This document shows positions 23,960-32,162 of a stretch of 64,000 nucleotides of DNA, piece after piece; position 1 is the stretch's first letter, and the number at the start of each line of letters is the position of its first letter. The notes under the pieces were generated by a model. It was not told the origin of the DNA. It worked only from the letters and a program-made list of their open reading frames with translations, and searched no databases. Source of the stretch: Promicromonospora iranensis (GTDB taxonomy: Bacteria; Actinomycetota; Actinomycetes; Actinomycetales; Cellulomonadaceae); assembly GCF_028994775.1 (NCBI RefSeq), contig NZ_JAJQMN010000016.1, positions 1 to 64,000 of the forward strand. The letters are read 5' to 3'. Made by a program: the position numbers and the translations under genes.

Positions 23960-24383
23960 CGACCGTCGCGTCGATCGTCACGGGGATGTTGCCGCGTGTG
24001 GCGTTCGAGTACGGGCACATGGCGTGCGCGCCCTCGACGAGCTTGTCGGCGGTGTCCTGGTCCACCCCGGAGAGCTCCACGTGCAGCGCGGCGCTCAGGC
24101 CGAACCCGCCGCCGTCGATCGGGTTCAGGCCCACCTCCGCGATGACGGCGGAGTCGTTGATCTGCACCTTCTGCGAGGCGGCGACCGCCTTGAGCGCGCT
24201 GTGGAAGCACGAGGCCCAGCCCGCGGCGAACATCTGCTCGGGGTTGGTGGCCCCGCCCGGGCCGCCCATCTCGCGCGGGATCGCCAGGCCGACGTCGAGT
24301 ACGCCGTCGTCGGTCACCACGTGGCCTCCGGCGCGGCCGTCGCCCGTGGACGTCGCGACTGCCGTGTAGATGCTGTCAGCCAT
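23955..24383 (-). CDS. OsmC/Ohr-family organic hydroperoxide resistance protein
   Basis: A 142-residue protein of the Ohr group. Cys59 (WASCFHSAL) and Cys123 (AMCPYSNATRGN) are the two redox cysteines that reduce organic peroxides, and NPEQMFAAGW precedes the first. Dihydrolipoyl systems usually regenerate it. The RBS is AAGGAG. An upstream 22-bp palindrome (24428-24449) and a TetR gene on the same strand suggest TetR-type control rather than the usual OhrR. Confidence 0.92.
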   Translation of the reverse strand: MADSIYTAVATSTGDGRAGGHVVTDDGVLDVGLAIPREMGGPGGATNPEQMFAAGWASCFHSALKAVAASQKVQINDSAVIAEVGLNPIDGGGFGLSAALHVELSGVDQDTADKLVEGAHAMCPYSNATRGNIPVTIDATVA

Positions 24384-24427
24384 GTTCTGCTCCTTCTCTG
24401 AGACCGGCGCACGAGCGCTCCGGCCAA

Positions 24428-24449
24428 GTAGACGAACTAGTACGTCTAC
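24428..24449. promoter_or_regulatory. 22-bp palindrome upstream of osmC-like gene
   Basis: GTAGACG-N8-CGTCTAC, centred on AACTAGTA, 45 bp upstream of the start. It is the right size for a TetR dimer; the adjacent TetR gene is the natural candidate. Confidence 0.5.
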
Positions 24450-24519
24450 CGTAGGGCCGAACCCTGCCGCGCACAAGTGAGCGGCCCGGCCTGCCGGCGG
24501 GAAGGGCAGCCGGGGAACG

Positions 24520-24560
24520 GCACGAGCCCGCCGCCACAGGACGTGGCGGCGGGCTCGTGC
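24520..24560 (-). terminator. 18-bp hairpin after the TetR gene
   Basis: Perfect 18-bp arms (24520-24537 with 24543-24560) and a 5-nt loop, no U tract, 29 bp past the TetR stop. Confidence 0.6.
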
Positions 24561-24588
24561 GCGGCGCGACGGGGCGCTGTTGCGATAA

Positions 24589-25188
24589 CTAGGCGGGCTG
24601 CGCGGGCTGGGCGGTCCGGGCGGCGTCGACCACCGCGAAGATGGCACGCTCCAGCGCCTCGCCGACCCGGGACGGGTCGTCGAGGTAGCCGGTCAGCATG
24701 GCGCCGTCCCGCAGCATCATCAGTTCGTCGGCCGCCTGCTCCGGGTCGGGCACGCCCAGGTGCCCGGCCATCGCGGCGAAGGTCCGCCGGTACCAGGCGC
24801 GGTGCTCCGCGACGACCTGCCGCACCGGGCTGTCCGGGTCGGCGTACTCGGCCGCGGCGTTGATGAACGAGCAGCCGCGAAAACCCGGGCGGCACGTCTC
24901 GGTGCCGACGGCGCGGGCGAAGCGCCGGAGGGCCTCGGCGTCGTCGCCGGTGCTCGCACGCACGCCGTCCAGCGCCTCGCGCTCCCAGGCTGCCTGCCGT
25001 TCGAGGTAGGCCACCACCAGTGCGTCCTTGGTGCGGAAGTGGCGGTAGAACGTGACCTTCGTGATCCGGGCACGCTCGATGATCCGGTCCGCGCTGACCG
25101 CGCGGATCCCCTGGGAGTAGAAGAGTTCGGTCGCCGCGTCGAGGACGCGGTCCCGGGCCGTCGGGCCGCCCGCTGTCGGGGTGCTCAT
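24589..25188 (-). CDS. TetR-family regulator next to osmC-like gene
   Basis: A 199-residue TetR protein. The HTH (about 27-52) reads AVSADRIIERARITKVTFYRHF; the C-terminal part (PGFRGCSFINAAAEY, residues about 117-131) is the TetR_C-type found near oxidative and xenobiotic genes, with two cysteines in the CRPGFRGCSF stretch that could sense oxidants. It lies upstream of the Ohr-like gene on the same strand but is separated from it by a hairpin, so control is by binding rather than cotranscription. Confidence 0.85.
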   Translation of the reverse strand: MSTPTAGGPTARDRVLDAATELFYSQGIRAVSADRIIERARITKVTFYRHFRTKDALVVAYLERQAAWEREALDGVRASTGDDAEALRRFARAVGTETCRPGFRGCSFINAAAEYADPDSPVRQVVAEHRAWYRRTFAAMAGHLGVPDPEQAADELMMLRDGAMLTGYLDDPSRVGEALERAIFAVVDAARTAQPAQPA

Positions 25189-25363
25189 CGCGCCATCTGC
25201 TTCCGTGCTCGTTTTCGATGATCCGAAGGACCATTCTACGCGGCGGTGTACTGACGGGTTCGTCTACCTCGATCCCGCCGCCCAGGCCTGTTCATCCGTA
25301 GGTCGGCCCGTGTTGGGGTCGTCGCTACCCCGGGGTTTCCACTTCACCGCCGGGTGGGGGACA

Positions 25364-26992
25364 ATGGCACCCGTGGTCATCCGGAACGCCCGATTCGTCC
25401 CGCACCACCGTTCTGCGTCCGCTGCGGCTCTGCTCGCGGCAGCCGCCCTCGTCCTCGCCGGTTGCACGGTGCCGACGGCCGGGGGTGTCGACGGGAGGAC
25501 GGGGGAGAATTTTCAGGTCCGTGAACCGTCCGGGCCGGCACTCGTGCTCGACTCGACCGACCCCGCAGAGCTCGCGCTCACCGCGAGCCAGGCCTTCTTC
25601 CACGCCTCTCCGGTAGCCGTGCTCGCGTCGGCCGACGACGACGACGCGCGCTCCACCGCCGCGGCCACCGGCGCCGCCGTCACCGCCCCCGTGCTGCTCA
25701 CCGACGGCGGCGTCTCGGACAAGAATCTCGCCACGGAGCTCGAACGGCTCGGCGCGAGCACCGTCGTCGTCATCGGGGACGAGGAGGCGCTCGCGGCCGT
25801 CGGGGACGCCACCGGCGAGGCCGAGGCGGTCCGGTTCGACCCGGGCGCGCTGAGCGCGGCCGCCGAGGCGGCCGCCTCCACGGGCCGTGGAGGCGGCAAC
25901 GACAAGAAGCAGAACGTCGCCAAGGTCCAGATGCCCACCGCCGACCGGCTCGACGCGGCCGACGTGGACGGGCTGCGCTCGAAGATCCCCGACGTCGCGG
26001 ACCCAGAGCTGCTGCAGGAGATCCTCGTGGCGGTCGACCCGAAGCTCGGACAGGAAGCGGCGATCGGCACGGCGCTCGCCGCCGGCGCCGTGCCCGTGGT
26101 GGTCCCGGGGGGCAGCGTCGCCGCCGGGCCGGAGACGGTGGAGACCATCCGTACCCTCAAGCCGCTCGGCGTGGTGGGGATCGGCGCCGAGTTCGGCTCG
26201 GCCGACGACCTGGGCTGGCAGGTGGCCGTGGCCACCTCGGGGGCCACGCTGCCCGACGGCACGCTGCGGCTGTTCCCCGGCCGGTACGTGTCGACGTCGT
26301 ACACCGTGCCGGCCGGCATCGCCGACCCGGCGGCCGACGCGGCTCGGGCGGTAACCGCGGCCACGACCAACGGCGAGGTACTGGGCGGCTCGCCCCTGGT
26401 CACCGTCACCGCGAGCCTGCGGTCCGGTGCGGCCGGCGAGGACGGCGACTACGTCGACGAGCAGCCGCTCGATCTGCTCACCCCGGCCGTCGACGCGATC
26501 CGTGCGGCCGGACAGCTCGTGCTGCTGGACGTCGCACCCGGCAACGAGCCGCTTGCCGCGCAGCTCGACGAGGTGGAGCCGCTGCTGTCGAAGCCGGGTG
26601 TGGGCCTGTCGGTGCACCCGGAGTTCCGGCTGGCGGGCAATGGCGCGGAGGCGGGCGCGGTGCCCGTCGCGGAGCTGCAGGCGGTCGTGGACCGGCTCGC
26701 GAAGATCGCGACGGAGCGCGGCCTGCCGCAGATCATGCTGGAGGTGCACCAGTCGACGGCGGCGTCAGTGGTGGACCGGGCGCAGCTCCAGGTTCCGCCG
26801 CAGGTCGCGGTGGTCTTCACCGCCGCGGGTCCGGGCGAGGGGCAGGCCACGGCGGCCGGCGTGTGGGCCGACGTCGCCGGCGAGATCCCCGCGCACACGT
26901 TCCTCGGCTGGTCGGCGCCCAGCGAGGTTCCGGCGGATCCCACGAGCATCATGCCCACCGAACCGCTCCTGGGTCTGGTCTCCGCAGGCTGA
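25364..26992 (+). CDS. Secreted lipoprotein with cell-wall-binding-repeat-like domains
   Basis: A 542-residue lipoprotein: signal peptide with lipobox LAGC (Cys34). About residues 70-150 (AVLASADDDDARSTAAATGA, PVLLTDGG, LGASTVVVIGDEEAL) match the cell-wall-binding repeat 2 pattern of alternating strand-helix blocks; a similar block lies at about 220-280. The C-terminal half (VLLDVAPGNEPLAAQL, VHPEFRL) looks like an α/β barrel but has no assignable catalytic site. ATG 25364 overlaps a -10-like GACAAT, so GTG 25374 is a possible leaderless start. A GH20 gene follows in the same direction. Confidence 0.6.
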   Translation: MAPVVIRNARFVPHHRSASAAALLAAAALVLAGCTVPTAGGVDGRTGENFQVREPSGPALVLDSTDPAELALTASQAFFHASPVAVLASADDDDARSTAAATGAAVTAPVLLTDGGVSDKNLATELERLGASTVVVIGDEEALAAVGDATGEAEAVRFDPGALSAAAEAAASTGRGGGNDKKQNVAKVQMPTADRLDAADVDGLRSKIPDVADPELLQEILVAVDPKLGQEAAIGTALAAGAVPVVVPGGSVAAGPETVETIRTLKPLGVVGIGAEFGSADDLGWQVAVATSGATLPDGTLRLFPGRYVSTSYTVPAGIADPAADAARAVTAATTNGEVLGGSPLVTVTASLRSGAAGEDGDYVDEQPLDLLTPAVDAIRAAGQLVLLDVAPGNEPLAAQLDEVEPLLSKPGVGLSVHPEFRLAGNGAEAGAVPVAELQAVVDRLAKIATERGLPQIMLEVHQSTAASVVDRAQLQVPPQVAVVFTAAGPGEGQATAAGVWADVAGEIPAHTFLGWSAPSEVPADPTSIMPTEPLLGLVSAG

Positions 26993-27040
26993 ACCTGCGA
27001 AACTGCGGGCAACCATCGGAGCGAAGGGGCCCTAACAATC

Positions 27041-28630
27041 GTGACCACCGTGAGCAGCAGCGCGGGCATCGTCGCCGACGCAGTCATCCCAGCACCTGTC
27101 GAGCTGATGCCGGCCGAGGGGGTGCTGGACCTCACGGCGGTCACCGTCGACGCGCCGGACGCCGTCGTCGTGCGCCTCGCGGGTGAGCTCCTCGCCACCA
27201 CCGGGGCGTCCGTCGTGCCGGACGGCGGGACGCCCGTCGACCTGACGATGGACCCCGCCGCCGGCCCCGCCGGCTCCAGCAACCCGGAGCGCTACACCCT
27301 GACCGTGACGGCGGCCGGCGTGGCCGTCGCGGCGCCCGAGCGTGCGGGCCTGCTGCACGGCGTGCGGACGCTGCGGCAGCTCGTCAACGCGGGCCGCCGG
27401 GAGACGGACGGACCGCTCGAGGTGGGCGCCGTCGTCGTGCGCGACGAGCCGCGGTACGCGTGGCGCGGGCTGTCGCTGGACGTGGTGCGCCACTGGTTCG
27501 GGCCGGCCGACCTGCGGGCCGTCGTGGATCTCGTGGGCTCGTACAAGATGAACCGGCTGCACCTGCACCTGACCGACGACCAGGGCTGGCGGCTGGAGAT
27601 CCCGTCCCGGCCGGCGCTGACGGAGAAGTCGTCGCAGACGGCCGTGTCGGGGGCGACCGGCGGGTTCCTCGGCGCCGACGAGTACCGCGAGCTGCAGGAG
27701 TACGCGGCCGAGCGGGAGATCGTCATCGTGCCCGAGATCGACGTGCCCGGGCACGTCAACGCGGCGACCCACGCCTACGGCGAGCTCACACCCTCGGGTG
27801 AGCCGACCGACACCTACGACGGCATCGAGGTCGGCTTCTCGAAGCTGCACATCGACCTGCCGGCCACCGAGCCGTTCCTGCGGGACGTGTTCACCGACGT
27901 CGCGCGCATGACGCTGGGGCCGTGGGTGCACTTCGGCGGCGACGAGGTCCACACCATGGAGCCCGAGGAGTTCGGCCGGTTCGTGACCCTGTGCCAGGAG
28001 ATCGTCACGGGTGCGGGCAAGACGCCCGTCGCGTGGCAGGAGGCCGCGGGCGCCGCGCACGGTGACCAGTCGGCGGTGGCGGTGGCGGCGCAGGCGGGGG
28101 CCGCGGTGGCGTCCGGCGCGGTGGCGTCCGGCGCGGTGGCGTCCGACGCGGTGGCGGACGGCGAAGGACCGGCGGTCGTCCGGCCGGGCACGGTGCTGCA
28201 GTACTGGGACACCCGGCCGGATCACGCGCCGTTCCTGCGTGCAGCCGAAGCCGGCGCGAAGTTCGTGATGTCCCCGGCCGACCGGGCCTACCTCGACATG
28301 AAGTACACGCCCGAGCACCCCTTGGGCCAGCAGTGGGCCGCGTTCGTCGAGCTGCACGACTCCTACGACTGGGACCCGGCGGCTCTCATCGAGGGCCTGC
28401 CCGAGTCGGCGATCGAGGGCGTCTCGGCCGCCGTCTGGACCGAGACCCTGCTGAGCCGCGACGATCTGTTCTCGATGCTGCTGCCCCGGCTCGCCGCGGT
28501 GGCCGAGACCGCCTGGTCGCGACCGGCCGCGAAGGACTGGGAGTCGTTCAGGAGCCGGGTGGCGGTCGAGGCGGGCACGTGGCGCCGCGAGGGCTCGACG
28601 TACCACCCGACCCCACAGATCGACTGGTAG
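27041..28630 (+). CDS. β-N-acetylhexosaminidase (GH20)
   Basis: A 529-residue GH20 enzyme: an N-terminal GH20b-type domain (about 1-135) and a TIM barrel (about 140-480). HLHLTDDQGWRLEIPS, VPEIDVPGHVNAA and the catalytic pair Asp301-Glu302 (HFGGDEVH) are diagnostic; Asp polarises the 2-acetamido group for substrate-assisted removal of terminal GlcNAc or GalNAc. No signal peptide is seen, so a cytosolic role in chitobiose or muropeptide recycling is likely. An Ala/Ser/Val insertion near residues 355-372, encoded by 15-bp repeats, lies in a barrel loop. Confidence 0.93.
   Translation: MTTVSSSAGIVADAVIPAPVELMPAEGVLDLTAVTVDAPDAVVVRLAGELLATTGASVVPDGGTPVDLTMDPAAGPAGSSNPERYTLTVTAAGVAVAAPERAGLLHGVRTLRQLVNAGRRETDGPLEVGAVVVRDEPRYAWRGLSLDVVRHWFGPADLRAVVDLVGSYKMNRLHLHLTDDQGWRLEIPSRPALTEKSSQTAVSGATGGFLGADEYRELQEYAAEREIVIVPEIDVPGHVNAATHAYGELTPSGEPTDTYDGIEVGFSKLHIDLPATEPFLRDVFTDVARMTLGPWVHFGGDEVHTMEPEEFGRFVTLCQEIVTGAGKTPVAWQEAAGAAHGDQSAVAVAAQAGAAVASGAVASGAVASDAVADGEGPAVVRPGTVLQYWDTRPDHAPFLRAAEAGAKFVMSPADRAYLDMKYTPEHPLGQQWAAFVELHDSYDWDPAALIEGLPESAIEGVSAAVWTETLLSRDDLFSMLLPRLAAVAETAWSRPAAKDWESFRSRVAVEAGTWRREGSTYHPTPQIDW
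28103..28162 (+). repeat. Four tandem 15-bp units inside the GH20 gene
   Basis: GCGGTGGCGTCCGGC at 28103, 28118, 28133 (one change) and 28148 (three changes) encodes AVASG-type pentapeptides. The unit is in frame, so copy-number change would alter loop length without a frameshift. Confidence 0.7.
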
Positions 28631-28636
28631 CCCTTT

Positions 28637-28699
28637 CGTTGAGTGCTGGCTATCTGTTGAGAAAACGGCCCGATCTCAACAAATAGCCAGCACTCAACG
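28637..28699. terminator. AT-richer hairpin between convergent GH20 and rsmI genes
   Basis: A 17-bp stem (28637-28653 with 28683-28699), one mismatch, then 8 more bp and an 11-nt loop. Its composition is clearly lower in GC than the flanking genes. It most likely terminates both convergent genes. Confidence 0.6.
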
Positions 28700-28701
28700 G
28701 G

Positions 28702-29577
28702 TTACTTCGGGGGGCGGGACGCCAGGGCCGCCGCGTAGAGGTCCCGCTTCGGCACGCCCGCCGTCTCCGCGACCTCGGCGACCGCCACCTTGAGCCGTTC
28801 GCCCGCGGCGACCCGCTCGAGGACCTCGCCCACGACGTCCTCCACGCTGACCCGCACCGCGGGCGCGCCGCTGACCACCACGCAGATCTCGCCGCGCAGC
28901 TGTTCCGCGGCCGCCCGCTCGGCGAGGTCGGCGAGCGGGCCGCGCAGCACCTGCTCGTAGGTCTTGGTGAGCTCGCGCGCGACGGCGGCCGGCCGGGTCT
29001 CCCCGAACGCGGTGGCCATGGCGGCCAGCGTCTCCGCGATCCGGTGCGGTGCCTCGAAGAACACCATGGTGCGCGGCTCGGCGGCCAGCGCGGAGAGCGT
29101 CCGGGCCCGGTCGCCCGCCTTGCGCGGCGGGAAGCCCTCGAACGTGAACCGGTCGGTGGGCATGCCGGAGAGCGCCAGCGCCGTCAGCACGGCGCTCGGT
29201 CCGGGGGCGGCGGTGACGCGCAGCTCGCGCTCGATGGCGCGCTCCACGATGCGGTAGCCCGGGTCCGAGACGGACGGCATCCCGGCGTCGGTCACGACCA
29301 CCACGGTGCCGCCGCCGGCGACGACGTCGAGGAGCTCGTCGGCCCTGGCCGTCTCGTTGTGCTCGTGGTAGCTGGTCACCCGGCCGCGTACCTCGACCCC
29401 GAGTCGAGCGACCAGCCCGTGCAGGCGGCGGGTGTCCTCGGCGGCCACGACGTCGGCCTCGGCCAGCAGCCGGACCAGGCGCGGTGAGGCGTCCTCCGTG
29501 TTGCCGATCGGGGTGGCGGCCAGGACGAGGGAGCCGGCCTCGGGCGCGGGCCCGGGAACCAGGGACGGTTCGGTCAT
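28702..29577 (-). CDS. rsmI: 16S rRNA (cytidine-1402-2'-O)-methyltransferase
   Basis: A 291-residue RsmI. The tetrapyrrole-methylase fold is marked by ATPIGNTEDASPR near the N-terminus, AAEDTRRLHGL, SYHEHNE, VTDAGMPSVSDPG and APGPSAVLTALALSG. It 2'-O-methylates C1402 in the decoding centre with SAM. ATG 29577 begins MTEPSLVPG; longer frames extend into the divergent pmt promoter. It is divergent from pmt, the same pairing as in mycobacteria. Confidence 0.93.
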   Translation of the reverse strand: MTEPSLVPGPAPEAGSLVLAATPIGNTEDASPRLVRLLAEADVVAAEDTRRLHGLVARLGVEVRGRVTSYHEHNETARADELLDVVAGGGTVVVVTDAGMPSVSDPGYRIVERAIERELRVTAAPGPSAVLTALALSGMPTDRFTFEGFPPRKAGDRARTLSALAAEPRTMVFFEAPHRIAETLAAMATAFGETRPAAVARELTKTYEQVLRGPLADLAERAAAEQLRGEICVVVSGAPAVRVSVEDVVGEVLERVAAGERLKVAVAEVAETAGVPKRDLYAAALASRPPK

Positions 29578-29598
29578 GAACCACAGGGTCCCACGCTC

Positions 29599-29604
29599 TA
29601 TGCT
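29599..29604 (+). promoter_or_regulatory. -10 TATGCT, leaderless start of pmt
   Basis: TATGCT ends 6 nt before GTG 29611; no RBS is present. Confidence 0.5.
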
Positions 29605-29610
29605 GGCCCG

Positions 29611-31392
29611 GTGTCTCAGCAGCCTGACGCCACAGGAGCGCATTTCGCCGCAACGCAGCAGGCTCTGCCCGGAACGTACGGCGCGCACATGCGCCGTGAA
29701 GCCGTCGCGGGCCGGATGACGCGCACGGGGTCGTTCCCCGCCGTCGGGCAGCCTGCGCGGCCCGTGCCTTCCGTGCGCGACCGGCTGCTGCGCGATCTGC
29801 TGGGTGAGCGCCGTCTGGCGCTGGGACGGACCGCCGCCGACCGGTTCTGGGGCGTGCTCGGCGCCCTGCTCGTGACGGCGATCGCCGCGGGTGCGCGGCT
29901 GTGGGAGCTGGGCCGTCCCGGCAAGCTGGTCTTCGACGAGACCTACTACGTCAAGGAGGGCTGGTCACTGGCCAGCCTCGGGTTCGAGGCCGCCTGGCCC
30001 GAGGACCCGAACCCGGCGTTCGAGGCCGGTGACGTCAGCTCGTACAAGACCGACGAGGCCGAGTACGTCGTCCATCCGCCCGTCGGCAAGTGGATGATCG
30101 CCATCGGGATGCGCCTCATGGGCGGGGCCGACAACCCCATGGCGTGGCGCATCGCGAGCGCGGTCATCGGGGTGCTCGCCGTCCTGCTCATGGTGCGGAT
30201 CGCCCGGCGGCTCTTCTCCTCCACCATGCTCGGCCTGGTCGCGGGCCTGCTGCTGGCGGTCGACGGCGAGGCGATCGTGCACTCGCGCACCGGCCTGCTG
30301 GACCAGTTCCTCATGTTCTGGGTGCTGGTCGGGTTCGGCTGCCTGGTGATGGACCGGGAGTGGGCCCGACGGCGGCTCGCGGACCGCGTGGCGCAGATCG
30401 TCGAGGCGGGCGGGGCGATCGGGAAGTACGGGCCGCGCCTCGGGTTCCGCTGGTGGCGGCTCGCCGCGGCGGTGTCGCTGGGGCTCGCATGCGGCGTCAA
30501 GTGGTCGGGCCTCTACTTCGTCGCGGCGTTCTGCCTGCTCACGGTCGTCTGGGACATGACGGCGCGCCGCACCGCCGGCGTCGAGCGCTGGTGGGAGGAC
30601 GCCCTGGTGGTCGACGCCGTCCCGGCCGCCCTGATCATGCTGCCCACGGTGGCCGCCGTCTACATCGCGTCGTGGTCCGCCTGGTTCGCCCACCCGAAGT
30701 CGTACCTGCGCGACTGGGCGGCGGTGAACGGCGTGACGCCGCCCGGCTGGTGGCCCGACTGGGGCTGGGCGCAGGGCGCGTGGGAGGCCGGACGGTCGCT
30801 GTGGGAGTACCACCACATGATGTGGGACTTCCACACGGGTCTGGACTCGGACCACAACTACGCGTCGCACCCGCTGGGCTGGATCGTGCAGTGGCGTCCG
30901 ACGTCGTTCTTCTGGGAGAAGTACACCCCCGGCCAGGGGCCGTGCCCCGCGGACGCCGTCGGCGACTGCGCGACCGCCGTGACGTCGCTGGGCAACCCGC
31001 TGCTGTGGTGGCTGGGCGCGCTGGCGATCCCCGTCGTGCTGGTGCTCGCCATCCGGTTCCGCGACTGGCGCGGCGCCGCCGCCCTGACGGGCATCGCGGC
31101 CGGCTGGCTGCCCTGGTTCCAGTACTCGTGGCCGCTGGCCGACCGGACCATCTTCACCTTCTACACGATCGTGTTCACGCCGTTCGTGATCCTGACCCTC
31201 GTGTACCTGCTGGCCGTCGGGATCGAACGGACCGCACGCCGGAGCGGGGACCGGCGCATCGTGTGCTGGCTGGCCGCCGTGCTCGTGGTGCTGATCGTGG
31301 GGGTGAGCGTGCTCTACTACCCGATCTGGACGGCGATGCCGGTGCCGTACGAGTACTGGCAGCGCCTCATGCTGCTCCCGAGCTGGATCTGA
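29611..31392 (+). CDS. pmt: Polyprenyl-phosphate-mannose--protein O-mannosyltransferase
   Basis: A 593-residue GT39 membrane enzyme with about ten or eleven helices. The catalytic acid pair is in VFDETYYVKEGW (Asp109-Glu110) in the first extracytoplasmic loop; HPPVGKWMIAIGMRLMG and FYTIVFTPFVILTLVYL are further family blocks. It transfers mannose from polyprenyl-phosphate mannose to Ser/Thr of proteins as they leave the Sec channel. The sugar donor is probably made by the GT2/GtrA protein at 58 kb. Secreted Ser/Thr-rich proteins in this window, such as RskA, are possible targets. Confidence 0.93.
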   Translation: MSQQPDATGAHFAATQQALPGTYGAHMRREAVAGRMTRTGSFPAVGQPARPVPSVRDRLLRDLLGERRLALGRTAADRFWGVLGALLVTAIAAGARLWELGRPGKLVFDETYYVKEGWSLASLGFEAAWPEDPNPAFEAGDVSSYKTDEAEYVVHPPVGKWMIAIGMRLMGGADNPMAWRIASAVIGVLAVLLMVRIARRLFSSTMLGLVAGLLLAVDGEAIVHSRTGLLDQFLMFWVLVGFGCLVMDREWARRRLADRVAQIVEAGGAIGKYGPRLGFRWWRLAAAVSLGLACGVKWSGLYFVAAFCLLTVVWDMTARRTAGVERWWEDALVVDAVPAALIMLPTVAAVYIASWSAWFAHPKSYLRDWAAVNGVTPPGWWPDWGWAQGAWEAGRSLWEYHHMMWDFHTGLDSDHNYASHPLGWIVQWRPTSFFWEKYTPGQGPCPADAVGDCATAVTSLGNPLLWWLGALAIPVVLVLAIRFRDWRGAAALTGIAAGWLPWFQYSWPLADRTIFTFYTIVFTPFVILTLVYLLAVGIERTARRSGDRRIVCWLAAVLVVLIVGVSVLYYPIWTAMPVPYEYWQRLMLLPSWI

Positions 31393-31416
31393 CGGACCTC
31401 GCCGGTCGAGCTGCGA

Positions 31417-32013
31417 TCAGATCGCCGAGGAGTCGCGGAGCTCCACGCCCGCGGCCGTCAGCTCCCGCTCGGCGACCTCGCCCTGCGCCGGTGACACCGG
31501 GATCGTCAGGTCGGTCAGCACCCGCGCCGCAAGCCCTGCTCGGCGCGCGTCGAGTGCGGTGTGCTTCACGCAGTGCGACTCGACGAGGCCCACGACGTCG
31601 ACGTCGGTGACCCCGGCCTCCTCCAGGACGGTGGCGAGCGTGCGGCCGTGCTCGTCCGCGCCGTCGAAGCCGGAGTACCCGTGCGAGTACTGGCCCTTCT
31701 TGAGCCGGGCGTCCGGGTCGAGGTCGGACAGCGCCGGGTGCAGCTCGGCGTTGGGCGTGCCGGCGACGCCGTGCGGCGGCCAGGAGTCGACGAAGTCCGG
31801 GGTGTCGCTGAAGTGCTCGCCCGGGTCGATGTGCCAGTCCTGCGTGGTCACCACGGTGGTGTACCGGTCGCGGTGCGCGGCGGCGTAGGCCGCGACGCGG
31901 TGCGCTATCTCGTTCGCGCCCTCCGTGGCGAGCTCACCGCCCTCGCAGAACGTGGGCTGCACGTCGACGACGACGAGCGCCCGGCGTACGGTTCCGGACT
32001 CGCTGATGCTCAT
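31417..32013 (-). CDS. pncA: Nicotinamidase (isochorismatase family)
   Basis: A 198-residue amidase. Asp17 (VVVDVQPTF), the lysine at 105/106 and Cys148 (VESHCVKHTALDA) form the catalytic triad; Asp59, His61 and His67 (TTQDWHIDPGEHF) are the metal ligands. This exact spacing is that of PncA, which converts nicotinamide to nicotinate for NAD salvage. It is a single gene, convergent with pmt and divergent from metG. Confidence 0.88.
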   Translation of the reverse strand: MSISESGTVRRALVVVDVQPTFCEGGELATEGANEIAHRVAAYAAAHRDRYTTVVTTQDWHIDPGEHFSDTPDFVDSWPPHGVAGTPNAELHPALSDLDPDARLKKGQYSHGYSGFDGADEHGRTLATVLEEAGVTDVDVVGLVESHCVKHTALDARRAGLAARVLTDLTIPVSPAQGEVAERELTAAGVELRDSSAI

Positions 32014-32149
32014 GCCCCCACTCTGCCACCGACCGGCGCCCGCCCGGTCCCCGAGCGATCGGTAGTCCGTCACATGATCGGTACCCCGGAATGCCGACCA
32101 CCTGACGAGATGCCGACCATCCGCGCGCCGCTCTCCGCCGCGACCCAAC

Positions 32150-32155
32150 TACCAT
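32150..32155 (+). promoter_or_regulatory. -10 TACCAT, leaderless start of metG
   Basis: TACCAT ends 7 nt before ATG 32163. No T-box or other leader RNA is possible in so short a leader. Confidence 0.5.
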
Positions 32156-32162
32156 TGAGGTC

